Positions 50,898-61,050 are shown, numbered from the stretch's first letter. The stretch is 64,000 bases of DNA from Corynebacterium heidelbergense (GCF_028609845.1 NZ_CP063191.1:992001-1056000), one strand, 5' to 3'. Notes: generated by a model not told the origin, from the sequence alone. Program-made: numbers and translations.

Positions 50898-51284
50898 TTG
50901 AAGATTCCGGACAGGATGTCGTGGGCCCGGTTGGGCATCCTCGCGCTCGTTTTCTTTCTTAGCCCGCTGGTCATGAAGGGGATCGACGAAGTTGGCAGTG
51001 TCATCAACATCTACGTCGTGTGGCCGACAGTGGGCTTCGGTATCGCCTATTGGCAGGGGCGCCGTGTGGGGATGAGTTGGCTGTGGGTGGTCCTCATTGT
51101 CCTCCTGGCGCTCGTCGCAATGTTCACGTGGTACCGGCAGGTGGATATCCCCTTCGCTTTCGGCATCCTCCTGGTCATCATCGGCGGCTGCGTGATCGGC
51201 GCGATTATGCGGCGGCGGCATCTGCGCAGAATGGGGTTGGCCCCCGAGCAGAGGGCTCGTCACGCCGCCGTGGACGGCTCCTAG
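50898..51284 (+). CDS. Small membrane protein of unknown function
   Basis: 128 residues from a TTG at 50898, with GGAGAA 7 bp upstream. An in-frame ATG at 50847 would add 17 hydrophilic residues but overlaps the inverted repeat. Four hydrophobic segments are visible: RLGILALVFFLSPLVMKG, GSVINIYVVWPTVGFGIAYW, WVVLIVLLALVAMFTW and FAFGILLVIIGGCVIGAIM. A basic C-terminus (RRRHLRRMG) suggests a cytosolic tail. I do not recognise the family. Confidence 0.65.
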   Translation: MKIPDRMSWARLGILALVFFLSPLVMKGIDEVGSVINIYVVWPTVGFGIAYWQGRRVGMSWLWVVLIVLLALVAMFTWYRQVDIPFAFGILLVIIGGCVIGAIMRRRHLRRMGLAPEQRARHAAVDGS

Positions 51285-51371
51285 TAGCTGGAGGGAACCT
51301 CCGCCCAAATTGCTGCTCGAGGAGCTGGAGGAATCGGAGCTGCTGAACGAACTTATGCTGCCGGAGGAATC

Positions 51372-52835
51372 CTAAGAATTGGGGGACCTGTCCTTGGCAT
51401 GCCAGCGTTCGAGGACAGAGAAGGTGACGAAACCACCGAAGGCACCGGATCCCACATGCCAATTCTCGCTACCTAGGCCGGGGGGAACATGCCGGTTCAG
51501 CCGGAGGGAGCGCATCCGCTGGGCTACGAGCTGCAGGGCCTCCCAGTACTTTTCGAGAGTCCCCGCGAGAAGGTGCAGGAATATCTCGTCATCGGGGTGG
51601 TCGGTCCCGCAGCCAGTCCAACCTGGCCTACACATCGGCTAGATGATGGCGCGCAGGGTGGGAATAGTCGGATACGCGCGCCCTTTCCACATCCGTCCGA
51701 AACCCAAAAATTGGCCCCAGGCGCGCATTGGGATTGCCCGTTTCCAAACCAGACAACAGTGCGATCTGGCGTTCGGCCCGATCGGCTACGGTGACGGCGT
51801 CATACAATTCTTTGATCTCGCGACGCCTCCGCCGGAGATTTCCGCGAGAGGGCTGGTCGCCCAGCCCCAAGGCGGTGATCGGTAGTAGCCCCAGAAGCCC
51901 TGGCCTGGATGTCCTGCCAGCTCTGGTGGTACGCCGGGTCCACGAGGGGCCCGGAGAGAGACCGCAACTGGCTGGTGGCCGTGGGCAGTCTGGGCTCCAC
52001 TGCGGGGGTTAGAACGCGGAGTTCAGCAACGCTGCTGCGGAGGTTCTCCGGTTTGTCCGCGCCAGAATGTGTGAGCAATCTGACGATCTGGACGACGATG
52101 ATGATCCACACCAACCCGATGAAAAAGGGGCACCAGGATGAAGAGGCCGACAACCAGACTGAAAAAATGATTGGGTCCGAAGAAGGATGAGCCCTGGTCG
52201 CTGGATGGTACAAGGGCCGCCCGGGCGCCGCCCACGAGCCCCTCGACGTAGTTCTGGTCCCTCAGGCAAGGCGTCCCGGCTTCCAGGCTTTCGGTGAGGT
52301 GTGCGGAGTTGTTCAGCCCGAGAGCGGAGCAGACGTCCGTACCGCAAAAAATCCCATTGTGTCGAGAGGACGGCTCCAAGGCGATGATGAGGGCACCGCT
52401 GGCCCACTTCGTGCTGCTGTTAGTCCCGGCGGCAAAAACACTGGGGTCTAATTGCTGCGCCCAGGATAAGAGGTGGGCCTCTAGTTCCTCCTGGCTCGGC
52501 GCTAGAATGACGTAAGTCACGGAGGTCACCGAACTGGGGAAGGATAGCGCAGCCGTTTTATCCACCAGGTCCCAGTAACCCCCGATGCCCAGCGCCAAGG
52601 CTTCGTCCTGCACGTGGACGCGCGCGGGGTCGAAGTGGCCGCTCGCCGAGTCTGCGGTGGCCGTAGAGCCCGGGGCTGTCGTCGCGGCGGACGCCGTAGA
52701 ACCGCCCGGCAGATCGGGCGTGGCACCGTAGAGGACCGGCCCGGCCACGGCTGTCAACAATGCAAAACAAGAACCCAGGGAGACCGCTCTAGTAGTGTGG
52801 AACCGACGGCGTTTAGGCTGTGGGGTCTTGGACAC
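51372..52835 (-). pseudogene. Decayed secreted/membrane protein gene (TPM/DUF5129-like) with several frameshifts and a stop
   Basis: Four reading frames join into one protein. From a GTG at 52835 (MSKTPQPKRRRFHTTRAVSL) a signal-anchor is followed by a ~170-residue extracytoplasmic domain and a membrane helix FFSLVVGLFILVPLF. There the frame breaks in the A5 run at 52122-52126; removing one base restores LFIGLVWIIIVVQIVRLL. A second shift near 51890-51910 moves to the frame reading IKELYDAVTVADRAERQIAL. An in-frame TAG at 51628-51630 and another shift near 51600 lead to EIFLHLLAGTLEKYWEALQL. The family assignment (corynebacterial DUF5129-like) is tentative. With three shifts and a stop it is unlikely to be functional. 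Confidence 0.72.
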
Positions 52836-52920
52836 AAGGGTTACCCCTAGCGCATCCGGGGTGGTTTCGCCGGTCACATTGGGGCGGCATGAAATATCGG
52901 CGAAGGGTTCCTTGGCGCGC

Positions 52921-54540
52921 CTACATGAGCAGGACGACAAGCGCCTGGCAGAGCAGGATTTTGCCAATCATGGCGATGGGATACACCGTGGCATACCCGC
53001 GAGCTGCCAGCTCCGTGCCGGTCTGATTGTTGAGGTATCCCAGCACCGCAGGGTTGGTCGTCATCCCCGCCGCCATACCCATCGACTCATCCCACCGCAG
53101 CTTCAAAACAGTCATTCCCACCACACCACAGGCCAGCGCACTGGTGACTGTGATGATGAAGCCCATGGCGATGTACTTCAGCGACGCGGGATCCGTCATG
53201 GCATTGCGGAAGCCCGGACCCGCCACTGTTCCCACTCCCGCCAAAAACAGGGCCAGGCCGAACGTCGTGAAGACCCGGTTGGCGTGATAGGGAAGGTGCC
53301 ACTGAACAGGGCCGGTATGGCTGAAGGCGCCAAAGAGGAGACCCACAACGATGGGACCGCCACCGAACCCCAACGACAAGGAGGTGCCGCCGGGCAACGG
53401 GATGGGAATGGCCCCGAGCAGCAAGCCCAGCAGCAGACCGATCGCAAAGGGCAGGAGGTCCACGTTGGCCAGGGAGTTTTCGGAGTCGCCCAGCAGCCGC
53501 CGCACCGCCGGAAACTGTTCCTTGGGGGCCACGACCCGCAAGCTATCGGAGAGCTCGAGCATGTCCGATTCGTGGGCTACGACCTCCTCGTCCCCGCGGC
53601 GCAGGCGGGCGATGATGAAGCCGTGGGAGATGGGATCGAGGTCCCGGATCGTCCGCCCGGCCACGGCGGGATTGGACACGATGACGCGGCCGTAGCTCAT
53701 CTCCAACATGTCTACGTCCACGGCGGCGGGGGCACCGAGATGGGAAATGGCCGTATCCAGGTCCGCTTCGGTGCCGTGGATGACCAGCAGCAGCCCGGGA
53801 GTGAGCGGCGTGTTGGGGACGGCCAGCTCCTGCGGGGCATGACCGCCGTGCTCGTCGGGCAGGGACATCCGGGTCACGATGATGTCCGCCTGGGCGATGC
53901 GCGGAACGTCGCTGATGTGCCCGGAAACCCCCTCGCCGATCTCCACTGTCCGCCACCGAAGGCGGGAGTGAATGAGGCCCTCGCGGGTGGCGTCCTCAAT
54001 ATGATTGACCTTCAGAATTCCCGCCCCGATGGCAGCCACCGCAATCGCCCCCAACACGCCGCCGGGGTAGGCCAGGGAATACCCGACAACCGGGTGGGCA
54101 GCTAGATCCGGGTTGGTGCCCTTGATCAGCTCCACGATCGCGGCCATACCGGGGGTAGTGGTCAACGAGCCGGCGAACGTTCCGGAAGCGGTCGTGGGAT
54201 CCAAACCGAAAAGTTTGGCAAGTCCGGCCGCCAGCGCCATGAGGACCAGCAGCATCACCCCACCGAAGACATTGACCCGCCACCCCTTGGACACGAAGGA
54301 GGCGAAGAACTCGCGGCCCGCGGCCAATCCGATGGAGTAAACAAACAGGGCTAATCCCAGTTGATAAATCAATGGTGGGAAGGTGATGTGGGAATCGAGC
54401 GCTGAAAGGAGAATGGCCACGAAAAGGATGGCTGCGGCACCCAGGGACATGCCAAAGATGCGCAACCGCCCGATGGCCAGGCCCGCGGCCAGGATGACAA
54501 CGAGGGCTATGAGGGAGTGGTCTGCAAGAAAGGCGAGCAC
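52921..54540 (-). CDS. AspT/YidE-type aspartate-alanine exchanger family transporter
   Basis: 539 residues from a GTG at 54540 (MLAFLADHSLIALVVILAAG); the frame stays open upstream to 54756 but that part is hydrophilic and unlike the family. About five N-terminal membrane helices with SGTFAGSLTTTPGMAAIVEL are followed by two soluble TrkA-C/RCK-C domains (~residues 200-370). Five more helices follow, with GGPIVVGLLFGAF and GMAAGMTTNPAVLGYLNN. The duplicated GxxTxTPG-like helices are typical. The substrate is unknown; members exchange aspartate, alanine or dicarboxylates. Confidence 0.9.
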   Translation of the reverse strand: MLAFLADHSLIALVVILAAGLAIGRLRIFGMSLGAAAILFVAILLSALDSHITFPPLIYQLGLALFVYSIGLAAGREFFASFVSKGWRVNVFGGVMLLVLMALAAGLAKLFGLDPTTASGTFAGSLTTTPGMAAIVELIKGTNPDLAAHPVVGYSLAYPGGVLGAIAVAAIGAGILKVNHIEDATREGLIHSRLRWRTVEIGEGVSGHISDVPRIAQADIIVTRMSLPDEHGGHAPQELAVPNTPLTPGLLLVIHGTEADLDTAISHLGAPAAVDVDMLEMSYGRVIVSNPAVAGRTIRDLDPISHGFIIARLRRGDEEVVAHESDMLELSDSLRVVAPKEQFPAVRRLLGDSENSLANVDLLPFAIGLLLGLLLGAIPIPLPGGTSLSLGFGGGPIVVGLLFGAFSHTGPVQWHLPYHANRVFTTFGLALFLAGVGTVAGPGFRNAMTDPASLKYIAMGFIITVTSALACGVVGMTVLKLRWDESMGMAAGMTTNPAVLGYLNNQTGTELAARGYATVYPIAMIGKILLCQALVVLLM

Positions 54541-54792
54541 GTTGTGAGTTTGCCACAGTGTTAACCAGCCCGCCCCCTCCAGCTCAAGGATGTAGTGGTG
54601 CGGGGGGGTGACTGGAAAGTGAGGGTTGGTGTACCCCAGGCTGCAATTACGCTGTGAACTTTCCCAGCCGCCGCACCGCCCCGTTGTAGACCTGAGTAAA
54701 CCTTCCCCCGATAAGATCGTCCCCTGCGCGTATCTCACGCGCAATCGCTTCCCCACTGAGCTTCATCTCCGTTACGAAAGGCCCACCCCACC

Positions 54793-55437
54793 TTGAGCTT
54801 CCTAGACCACCTTCACCAGCTGACCGACCCCGAGGCCCTTTTGCAGGGGTTTGGGCCGTGGGTGCTGGTGGGCCTGGCCGTGATCGTCTTCATCGAATCC
54901 GGCGTGCTTTTCCCCTTCTTGCCCGGCGATTCCCTTCTGGTCACCGCGGCTATACTGCGCGACACCCTGGAGACGAACGTGTGGGCCATCATCACGGTCG
55001 CCATCACTGCCGCGGTGCTGGGTGATCAGGTCGGGTTCTTCCTTGGCCGTCGGTTCGGTCGTCGCCTGTTTAAGCCGAATGCCCGAATCCTCAAGCTGCG
55101 GCACTTGGAAGAAGCTGAGGAGTTTTTCGCCAAATACGGCCCGTTAGCCCTCGTGCTGGGCCGTTTCGTTCCCATCGTGCGGACCTATGTACCACTGGCA
55201 GCCGGAACCGCAGCGATGTCCTACCGCCGGTTTGTGGTGTGGAACATCAGCGGGGCCGTGTTCTGGGTGTTGTCTATGGTGGCCATTGGCGTGTTGCTCG
55301 GCGGGATCCCGGGAATCGCGCACTCCATCGACCTCATCATGCTCGTCGTCATCGTGATGTCCGTGTTACCCATGATCATCGCCGGGGTGCAGCGGCACCG
55401 GAAGCAAAAGCGCCTGGACCGAACGCCGTCCGCCTAA
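54793..55437 (+). CDS. DedA-family membrane protein
   Basis: 214 residues from a TTG at 54793. DedA hallmarks are VIVFIESGVLFPFLPGDSLL, the GRRFGRRLF loop, and the conserved LVLGRFVPIVRTYVPLAAGT region. Five to six hydrophobic segments are present. DedA proteins are proposed to move undecaprenyl phosphate or phospholipids across the membrane. The neighbouring transporter is divergent, with a 250-bp gap between in which I see no clear promoter. Confidence 0.94.
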   Translation: MSFLDHLHQLTDPEALLQGFGPWVLVGLAVIVFIESGVLFPFLPGDSLLVTAAILRDTLETNVWAIITVAITAAVLGDQVGFFLGRRFGRRLFKPNARILKLRHLEEAEEFFAKYGPLALVLGRFVPIVRTYVPLAAGTAAMSYRRFVVWNISGAVFWVLSMVAIGVLLGGIPGIAHSIDLIMLVVIVMSVLPMIIAGVQRHRKQKRLDRTPSA

Positions 55438-55467
55438 GCGGAGGCCGTCGCACACCGGCGACCACGC

Positions 55468-55499
55468 AAAAAAGGGGCCCCGAATTGGGGCCCCTTTTT
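55468..55499. terminator. Bidirectional intrinsic terminator between dedA and tRNA-Pro
   Basis: AAAAAA-GGGGCCCC-GAATT-GGGGCCCC-TTTTT: an 8-bp perfect GC stem flanked by an A run and a T run. It can end dedA transcription on the plus strand and the tRNA transcript on the minus strand. Confidence 0.93.
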
Positions 55500-55503
55500 C
55501 CTT

Positions 55504-55580
55504 TGGTCGGACTGACAGGATTTGAACCTGCGACCCCCACACCCCCAGTGTGGTGCGCTACCAAACTGCGCCACAGCCCG
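55504..55580 (-). tRNA. tRNA-Pro (anticodon GGG)
   Basis: Read on the minus strand: acceptor CGGGCTG pairs with CAGTCCG, the D arm is GGCGCAGTTTGGTAGCGC, the anticodon stem-loop is CCACACTGGGGGTGTGG with GGG at the anticodon, and the T arm is GTCGCAGGTTCAAATCCTG. A 3' CCA is encoded (55504-55506). Length with CCA is 77 nt. Confidence 0.96.
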
Positions 55581-55730
55581 CCGCTATCGATCGACCCACC
55601 GGCGAAAACTCTTGGTTTCTGCCCGGCCCTGCCCTCGAAGCGCTTTAAAGACTACAACACGGGGATTCATCGCCCCTAATCGCCTGGCCACGCCGCAGAA
55701 ATACAACTAGGTGCGCGTCCGCGCCCGCGG

Positions 55731-56345
55731 TTAACCCTGCTGCACCGGCTCCTCAGTCACAACGATCCCATCGCTATCGCAGTAGGCGATGTGCCTCGGG
55801 ATGAAGTCCACCCCGCCGAAGCTCACCGTGATGTCACGCTCCCCGGACCCGGTCTTGCCGGACTTGCGGGGGTTGGTGCCGAGGGCCTTGCACCCGAAGG
55901 CCATGGTGCCGATTTCCTTGGCATCCCGGATGGCCCCGTTAACGATGACCCCAGCCCAGCCGTGGTCGCGGCCGAGCCCGGCGATGATGTCCCCCACCAG
56001 GGCGGTGTGCACGGAGGCTTCCCCGTCGATGACCAGCACGCCACCGGGGTTGTTTTCCCCTAGGACGCTCTTGAGCAGCGCGTTGTCCTGGAAGCACTTG
56101 ACCGTGGTGATCGGCCCGCAGAATTCGATTTTGCCGCCGAGGTTGCGAAACTGCGTGTCGCAGGAGCGCACATCCTCACCGATGATGTCCACCAGGTCCG
56201 CGGTGGGGATGAACACGCAGGGGTTGTTGGCCGCCGGTGGGGTGCTACCCTCCGTGGCTTCCTGCTGGGCCTGTGGGTCCGGGACGGGGTTGAGCCCCAT
56301 GCCGGGGGTGGAGGGGGCCGTGTGGTCTGTTCCGCTATTGCTCAT
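55731..56345 (-). CDS. RraA-family protein (RNase E inhibitor-like / HMG aldolase-like)
   Basis: 204 residues from the ATG at 56345 ([15 protein letters not shown]). A disordered ~40-residue start is followed by the RraA fold with [35 protein letters not shown] and the [20 protein letters not shown] loop. The Arg-Asp of that loop is the metal/catalytic pair in the aldolase members. Whether it regulates RNase E or acts as 4-hydroxy-4-methyl-2-oxoglutarate aldolase cannot be decided here. It follows the hydrolase gene by 25 bp on the same strand. Confidence 0.9.
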   Translation of the reverse strand: MSNSGTDHTAPSTPGMGLNPVPDPQAQQEATEGSTPPAANNPCVFIPTADLVDIIGEDVRSCDTQFRNLGGKIEFCGPITTVKCFQDNALLKSVLGENNPGGVLVIDGEASVHTALVGDIIAGLGRDHGWAGVIVNGAIRDAKEIGTMAFGCKALGTNPRKSGKTGSGERDITVSFGGVDFIPRHIAYCDSDGIVVTEEPVQQG

Positions 56346-56370
56346 ATTTCCCAAGTCTAAACAGCTAGGG

Positions 56371-57216
56371 CTACAGGAGGGGCTCGGCCCACGTCGCGAT
56401 GAGATCACCCACGCGCCGCCCGGCTTTCCGTCCGGTGAGAAGGTGATCCACCTCCGGCAAGGAGATCAGGGAAGCGGGCTGGTAGGCGGCGTCCCAAAGC
56501 CTCCGAGCGTCCCGGAAGGGCACGATGAGATCTTTCGGCGAGTGCAGCAACAGCAGATTGACCCCCCGCTCCCCAAGCTGCCGCAGGACCTCGGGGGAGT
56601 TATGCCGAGGCAGATCCTCCAACAGAGCCCGGCCGATTTTCACACCGCGACCGGGGAGCTGGACGGCCTGAATGTTCGGGTTGCGGACCATGATTCCCAC
56701 GATGTCCGCGATGGTCACCGCAGCATGGGAGGGATCGAAGGGCGCTCCGATCGTCGCCACAGTTGTTATGGACGCCAATTCCATCGCGGCGCGCATCACC
56801 GCACTGCCCCCGAGGGAGTGGCCGATCAGCAGGCGCGGGGGCCGGTAGTTGGCCTCCAACCACCGCGCGGCGCTGACGATGTTCGCCGCATTCGAGCTCA
56901 GCGTGGTGCGGTGAAACTCACCCCCGGAATCGCCGAGGCCCGGGAAGTCGACCCGCAGGCACGCGATACCCCGTTCGGCCAGCGCGGTGGAGATCCGGGC
57001 CACCCCCGGGGAACGGCGGTTGCAGGTGAAGCAGTGAGCCGCGATGGCGATGGGGGGAGTGGGCCCGGAAAGATGCCGGGGAACGCCCGGGGGGATATCC
57101 AGGGTTCCCACCATGTCCACCGTTGGGCCCTCCGGGTCGGCCGGGTCTAGCACGGGGATGCGCACGTTCACGCTGCGGCGGCGGGGAACATGTGAGCTCG
57201 GTGTGGAATCGGCCAT
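56371..57216 (-). CDS. Alpha/beta hydrolase
   Basis: 281 residues. The nucleophile elbow is [16 protein letters not shown]. The region [16 protein letters not shown] precedes it, the acid is likely in [15 protein letters not shown], and the catalytic His in [10 protein letters not shown]. This pattern is close to the hydrolase domain sometimes fused to OsmC-type proteins. The substrate is unknown. It is divergent from secA2. Confidence 0.9.
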   Translation of the reverse strand: MADSTPSSHVPRRRSVNVRIPVLDPADPEGPTVDMVGTLDIPPGVPRHLSGPTPPIAIAAHCFTCNRRSPGVARISTALAERGIACLRVDFPGLGDSGGEFHRTTLSSNAANIVSAARWLEANYRPPRLLIGHSLGGSAVMRAAMELASITTVATIGAPFDPSHAAVTIADIVGIMVRNPNIQAVQLPGRGVKIGRALLEDLPRHNSPEVLRQLGERGVNLLLLHSPKDLIVPFRDARRLWDAAYQPASLISLPEVDHLLTGRKAGRRVGDLIATWAEPLL

Positions 57217-57348
57217 GTGCGGCGGGGCCTTCTTCGGGGTTGGGCTAACGTAGGTGGCTGATCAGATTCTCTTTAGCACCTTAGATGTACCCCACCCGGC
57301 ATCACCGGGGCCACAGTGGGTGCAGGTGAAAGGACGGGTAGCGCAGCG

Positions 57349-59727
57349 ATGGCAGCATTCGACTGGTTCTGGCGGGCAATGGGATCTTCCCCCACAAAGA
57401 ATCAGAAGCAGAGCCGAGCCATCGTCGCCGGAGCCGGGGCCGAGCGTTACCGGGACGCGGAGGATGCCGAGTTGCGGGCGGCCGCGGCCGAGGCCGTGGA
57501 CCAGCGGGAGATCGTCGATGGCGAGGTTGAGCGCGACGGCGGGATAGCGGATGCCCCCCAACTACTGGCGGCTCTGCGGGAGATCGCTCGGCGCAGCATC
57601 GACTTGGACCCCTTCGATGTGCAATTGCAGGGGACGGTGCGGTTGCTGGCCGGGGATGTCATCGAGATGGCCACCGGCGAGGGCAAGACGCTGTCCGGGG
57701 CGATGGCCGCGGCGGGCTTTGCGCTGCAGGGCAAGCGGGTGCACATCGTCACGGTCAACAGCTATCTGGCCCGGCGCGACGATGTCTGGATGGGGCCGAT
57801 GTTCGACTTCCTGGGGCTATCCCACGGTGCTATCCACGAAGACCTGACGCCCGAGCAGCGCCGGGACGTCTACCGGCGCGACATTATTTTCGGCGCGATC
57901 AACGAAATTGGGTTCGACGTGCTGCGCGATCACCTCATCATCCGCCGGGAGGACGAGGTGCGCTCGCCGGCGGACGTAGCCATCATCGACGAGGCGGACT
58001 CCGTCATGGTGGACGAGGCCCTCGTGCCCCTCGTCCTCGCCGGGTCCGAGCCGGGGCCCGCCCCCATGAGCCGGATCACGGCACTGGTGAAATCGATGAC
58101 CGAGGGGGTCCACTTCACCGTCTCCCCGGATCACCGCAGCGTCTTCCTTACCGACGACGGGGCCCATTTCGTCGAGCGGCATCTCGGGCTGGACTCGCTC
58201 TATGGCATAGCGGAGGAGCAGGGGGGACCCACGGGGAAGCAGAAGGCGGACGAAGGGGAGCAGCAGCCCGCGGGCCAGGTGCTGGTGCAGGTGAACGTCG
58301 CCTTGCATGCCGAGCACTTGCTGCAGCGCGATGTTCACTACATCGTCAGGGAGGGCAAGGTCGCTCTCATCGACAGCTCCCGGGGGCGCGTCGCCGATCT
58401 CCAGCGCTGGCCTGATGGCCTGCAGGCCGCGGTCGAGGCCAAGGAGGGCCTGCAGGTCACCGAGGGCGGGCGCATCCTCGACCAGATCACCATCCAGGCG
58501 CTGGTGGGCATGTATCCCGAGGTCTGCGGCATGACCGGCACGGCCCTAGCCGCCGGGGATCAGCTACGACAGTTCTACAACCTGTACGTCTCCGTCATTG
58601 AACCGAACGTGCCCACTCAACGCGAGGATGAACCGGACCGCGTGTACGCCACGGGGGAGGAGCGGGACCGAGCCGTCATCGAGCACATCGTGGAGGTGCA
58701 GGCCAGCGGGCAGCCCGTGCTGGTGGGAACCCAGGACGTTGCGGAGTCCGAGCGGATCGCCGACGATCTCACCCAAGCCGGGGTGGAGTGCGCGGTCCTC
58801 AACGCCAAGAATCACGATGCGGAGGCGAGGGTCATCGCCGAGGCCGGGCGGCCCGGCCGGGTCACCGTGTCCACCCAGATGGCCGGGCGCGGCACGGACA
58901 TCAAACTTGGCGGCGCAGACGAATCCGAGCGCCGGGACGTGCTGGATCACGGGGGCCTGCGGGTCGTGGGAGTGGGTCGATTCCGCTCCCAGCGCCTGGA
59001 TAACCAGTTGCGGGGACGCGCCGGGCGCCAGGGGGATCCCGGCTCCAGTGTGTTCTTTGTCTCCCTGGAGGACGACATGGTGGCCGTGGGCGGGGCCGGA
59101 AGCGAGCTGCGGGCCCAGCCCGAGGAGGACGGACTCATGCCCCACAAGCGGGTCCTGCAGTTCGTCGACCACTGCCAGCGGGTGACGGAGGGCCAGATGC
59201 TCGATATCCACGCCACTACCTGGAAATACAACAAGCTGATCACCGACCAGCGGGCCATCATTAACGAGCGCAGGCGCGTCCTGCTGGATACCGATGCCGC
59301 CTGGCAGGACCTCAGTTATCACGATGTGGATAAGGCCAAGGAACTCGAGGGTGATGGCGTCCCCGAAGATGTCTTGGAACAGGCGGCCAGAGAGATCATG
59401 CTCTACCACCTCGATCAGCACTGGAGCGACCACCTGGCCTACCTCGACGACATCCGGGAATCCATTCACCTGCGGGCCATTGCCCGGGAGTCCCCCGTCG
59501 ACGAGTTCCACCGACTGTCCATCGCGGCTTTCGGGGAGCTGGCCGAGGCGGCCGTGCGGGATGCCCGGGAGACCTTCACTGCCGCGACCATCGACCACGG
59601 CGGTGCTCACCTGGATGGGCTGGGACTGAAGAAACCGTCTGCCACCTGGACATACATGGTCAACGACAACCCCCTCGCCGGAAGCGGGGGATCGGTGGTG
59701 GGATCCATCGCCCAGATGTTCCGGTAA
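57349..59727 (+). CDS. secA2: Accessory preprotein translocase ATPase SecA2
   Basis: 792 residues from the ATG at 57349 (MAAFDWFWRAMGSS). DEAD-motor features are EMATGEGKTLSGAMAAAGFA, IIDEADSVMVDEALVPLVLA, STQMAGRGTDIKLGGADE and RGRAGRQGDPGSSVFFVSLE. It is shorter than SecA1 and lacks the C-terminal zinc/SecB-binding tail, which fits SecA2. It exports a small set of proteins in actinobacteria. It lies just before odhI, as in related genomes. Confidence 0.95.
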   Translation: MAAFDWFWRAMGSSPTKNQKQSRAIVAGAGAERYRDAEDAELRAAAAEAVDQREIVDGEVERDGGIADAPQLLAALREIARRSIDLDPFDVQLQGTVRLLAGDVIEMATGEGKTLSGAMAAAGFALQGKRVHIVTVNSYLARRDDVWMGPMFDFLGLSHGAIHEDLTPEQRRDVYRRDIIFGAINEIGFDVLRDHLIIRREDEVRSPADVAIIDEADSVMVDEALVPLVLAGSEPGPAPMSRITALVKSMTEGVHFTVSPDHRSVFLTDDGAHFVERHLGLDSLYGIAEEQGGPTGKQKADEGEQQPAGQVLVQVNVALHAEHLLQRDVHYIVREGKVALIDSSRGRVADLQRWPDGLQAAVEAKEGLQVTEGGRILDQITIQALVGMYPEVCGMTGTALAAGDQLRQFYNLYVSVIEPNVPTQREDEPDRVYATGEERDRAVIEHIVEVQASGQPVLVGTQDVAESERIADDLTQAGVECAVLNAKNHDAEARVIAEAGRPGRVTVSTQMAGRGTDIKLGGADESERRDVLDHGGLRVVGVGRFRSQRLDNQLRGRAGRQGDPGSSVFFVSLEDDMVAVGGAGSELRAQPEEDGLMPHKRVLQFVDHCQRVTEGQMLDIHATTWKYNKLITDQRAIINERRRVLLDTDAAWQDLSYHDVDKAKELEGDGVPEDVLEQAAREIMLYHLDQHWSDHLAYLDDIRESIHLRAIARESPVDEFHRLSIAAFGELAEAAVRDARETFTAATIDHGGAHLDGLGLKKPSATWTYMVNDNPLAGSGGSVVGSIAQMFR

Positions 59728-59824
59728 CAATCCGCCACCCCAGGACGTTGTCAGCGTTGCCCATGGCCCGGGGTAGTATGGTGTTCCAGTAATAACTTCT
59801 GACCGCCCTAGAGAGGACACTCAC

Positions 59825-60259
59825 ATGAGCGACAACGCCGGAACCCCGGAAGCCTCTGTTGAAACCACCTCGGTTTTTCGTGCAGACCTGCTGAAGGAGA
59901 TGGAGTCCAGCGCACAGGCTGAAGCCTCCCCGTCCGGTGTGGAGGGCCTACCCGATGGCTCCGCACTGCTCGTTGTGAAGCGAGGACCGAATGCTGGATC
60001 CCGCTTTCTGCTCGACCAGGAGACGACCGCTGCGGGCCGCCACCCGGATAGCGACATTTTCCTGGATGATGTGACCGTGTCCCGTCGGCACGCCGAATTC
60101 CGCCGTAACGGCGAGGAGTACGAAGTGGTGGATGTGGGCAGCCTTAATGGCACCTACGTCAACCGGGAACCAACCAACAGCAGCACCTTGAGCAATGGGG
60201 ACGAGATCCAGATCGGCAAGTTCCGCCTCGTCTTCCTGAACGGCGCTAAGGAAGCTTAA
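59825..60259 (+). CDS. odhI: FHA-domain regulator of 2-oxoglutarate dehydrogenase (OdhI/GarA)
   Basis: 144 residues. The N-terminal kinase target ETTSVFRADLL places threonines at 14 and 15, exactly as in corynebacterial OdhI, phosphorylated by PknG and related kinases. The FHA domain has GRHPDSDIFLDDVTVSRRHA and GSLNGTYVNRE. Unphosphorylated OdhI inhibits 2-oxoglutarate dehydrogenase and so steers carbon to glutamate. GAGAGGA precedes the ATG; TAGTAT at 59774-59779 is a good -10 candidate. Confidence 0.97.
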   Translation: MSDNAGTPEASVETTSVFRADLLKEMESSAQAEASPSGVEGLPDGSALLVVKRGPNAGSRFLLDQETTAAGRHPDSDIFLDDVTVSRRHAEFRRNGEEYEVVDVGSLNGTYVNREPTNSSTLSNGDEIQIGKFRLVFLNGAKEA

Positions 60260-60264
60260 GCCCA

Positions 60265-60999
60265 GTGGCAGCGCAGGATAACGCGGCCCGGAAGAAGCCT
60301 ATCCGGTCAGAAGTGGCGGGGACGGTGCTCCCCACGGCCTCCATTGGTGTCGTGCTCAAGCAACTGAAGGCGGACTTTCCGGATGTCACCGTGTCCAAGA
60401 TCCGGTTCCTCGAATCGGAGGGGTTGATTTCGCCCCGGCGCAGCGATTCCGGGTACCGGCGGTTCTCGCGGGACGATATTTCCCGCCTGCGCTATATCCT
60501 TACGCTGCAGCGCGACAACTACCTGCCGCTCAAGGTCATTCGCGAGCAGCTTGAGGCCATCGATTCGGGGAAGGTTACCCCGGTGACCGCGAAGCAGCCG
60601 GTGGACGGTGCTCCCAGCCCCGATCAACTGCGGGCTAATGAGGTTCGACGGCTTACCCGCGCGGATGTGGGGGCTCGGGCTTCGGTGGCGGATTCTTTCG
60701 TGGGGACGTGCATCCGCATGGGCTTGATTGCCGCAGATCCCGCGGGCTTCTTCTCCATCGATGACGTTGCGGTGGTGCAGGTCTCCCATCGATTGACCGA
60801 ATATGGCCTCGACGCCCGTCACCTCAAGTCGCTGATGACCATCGCCCATCGGCAGATGGACATGGTCGCCCGAGTTTCGGATCCTCTGGCTCATGCCAAG
60901 GATGAGAATGCCCGGCAGCGCGCGGACGAAACGGCCCGGGAAGTGAGTTCCCTGATCCTGACTCTCAACGCGGCGCTGGTGAAGGGCAATTTGAGCTAG
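60265..60999 (+). CDS. ftsR: MerR-family regulator FtsR
   Basis: 244 residues from a GTG 5 bp after the odhI stop. The MerR helix-turn-helix and wing read TVSKIRFLESEGLISPRRSD and SGYRRFSRDDISRLRYIL. The downstream part (residues ~100-244) is the larger effector/dimer domain with DARHLKSLMTIAHRQMDMVA. The gene next to odhI in C. glutamicum is FtsR, an activator of ftsZ; the same position and shape support the name. Confidence 0.9.
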   Translation: MAAQDNAARKKPIRSEVAGTVLPTASIGVVLKQLKADFPDVTVSKIRFLESEGLISPRRSDSGYRRFSRDDISRLRYILTLQRDNYLPLKVIREQLEAIDSGKVTPVTAKQPVDGAPSPDQLRANEVRRLTRADVGARASVADSFVGTCIRMGLIAADPAGFFSIDDVAVVQVSHRLTEYGLDARHLKSLMTIAHRQMDMVARVSDPLAHAKDENARQRADETAREVSSLILTLNAALVKGNLS

Positions 61000-61040
61000 C
61001 CGTTGCTCCGCGGCGGGGACCGGGGCAGGGGTGCATCCCC

Positions 61041-61050
61041 GGGGGGGGGG
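61041..61050. repeat. G10 homopolymer tract between ftsR and the second MerR gene
   Basis: Ten consecutive G residues directly after CCCC. The 305-bp gap from 61000 to 61304 holds this tract, an inverted repeat and no convincing gene. Confidence 0.9.

Noticed and set aside
51643..52190. Plus-strand open frames opposite the pseudogene
   Set aside because: The minus strand holds recognisable membrane and helical segments in sequence; the plus-strand frames have none and no ribosome-binding sites.
54541..54756. 72-codon N-terminal extension of the AspT-type exchanger
   Set aside because: The extension is hydrophilic and low in family-like sequence; the GTG at 54540 begins directly at the first membrane helix as in relatives.
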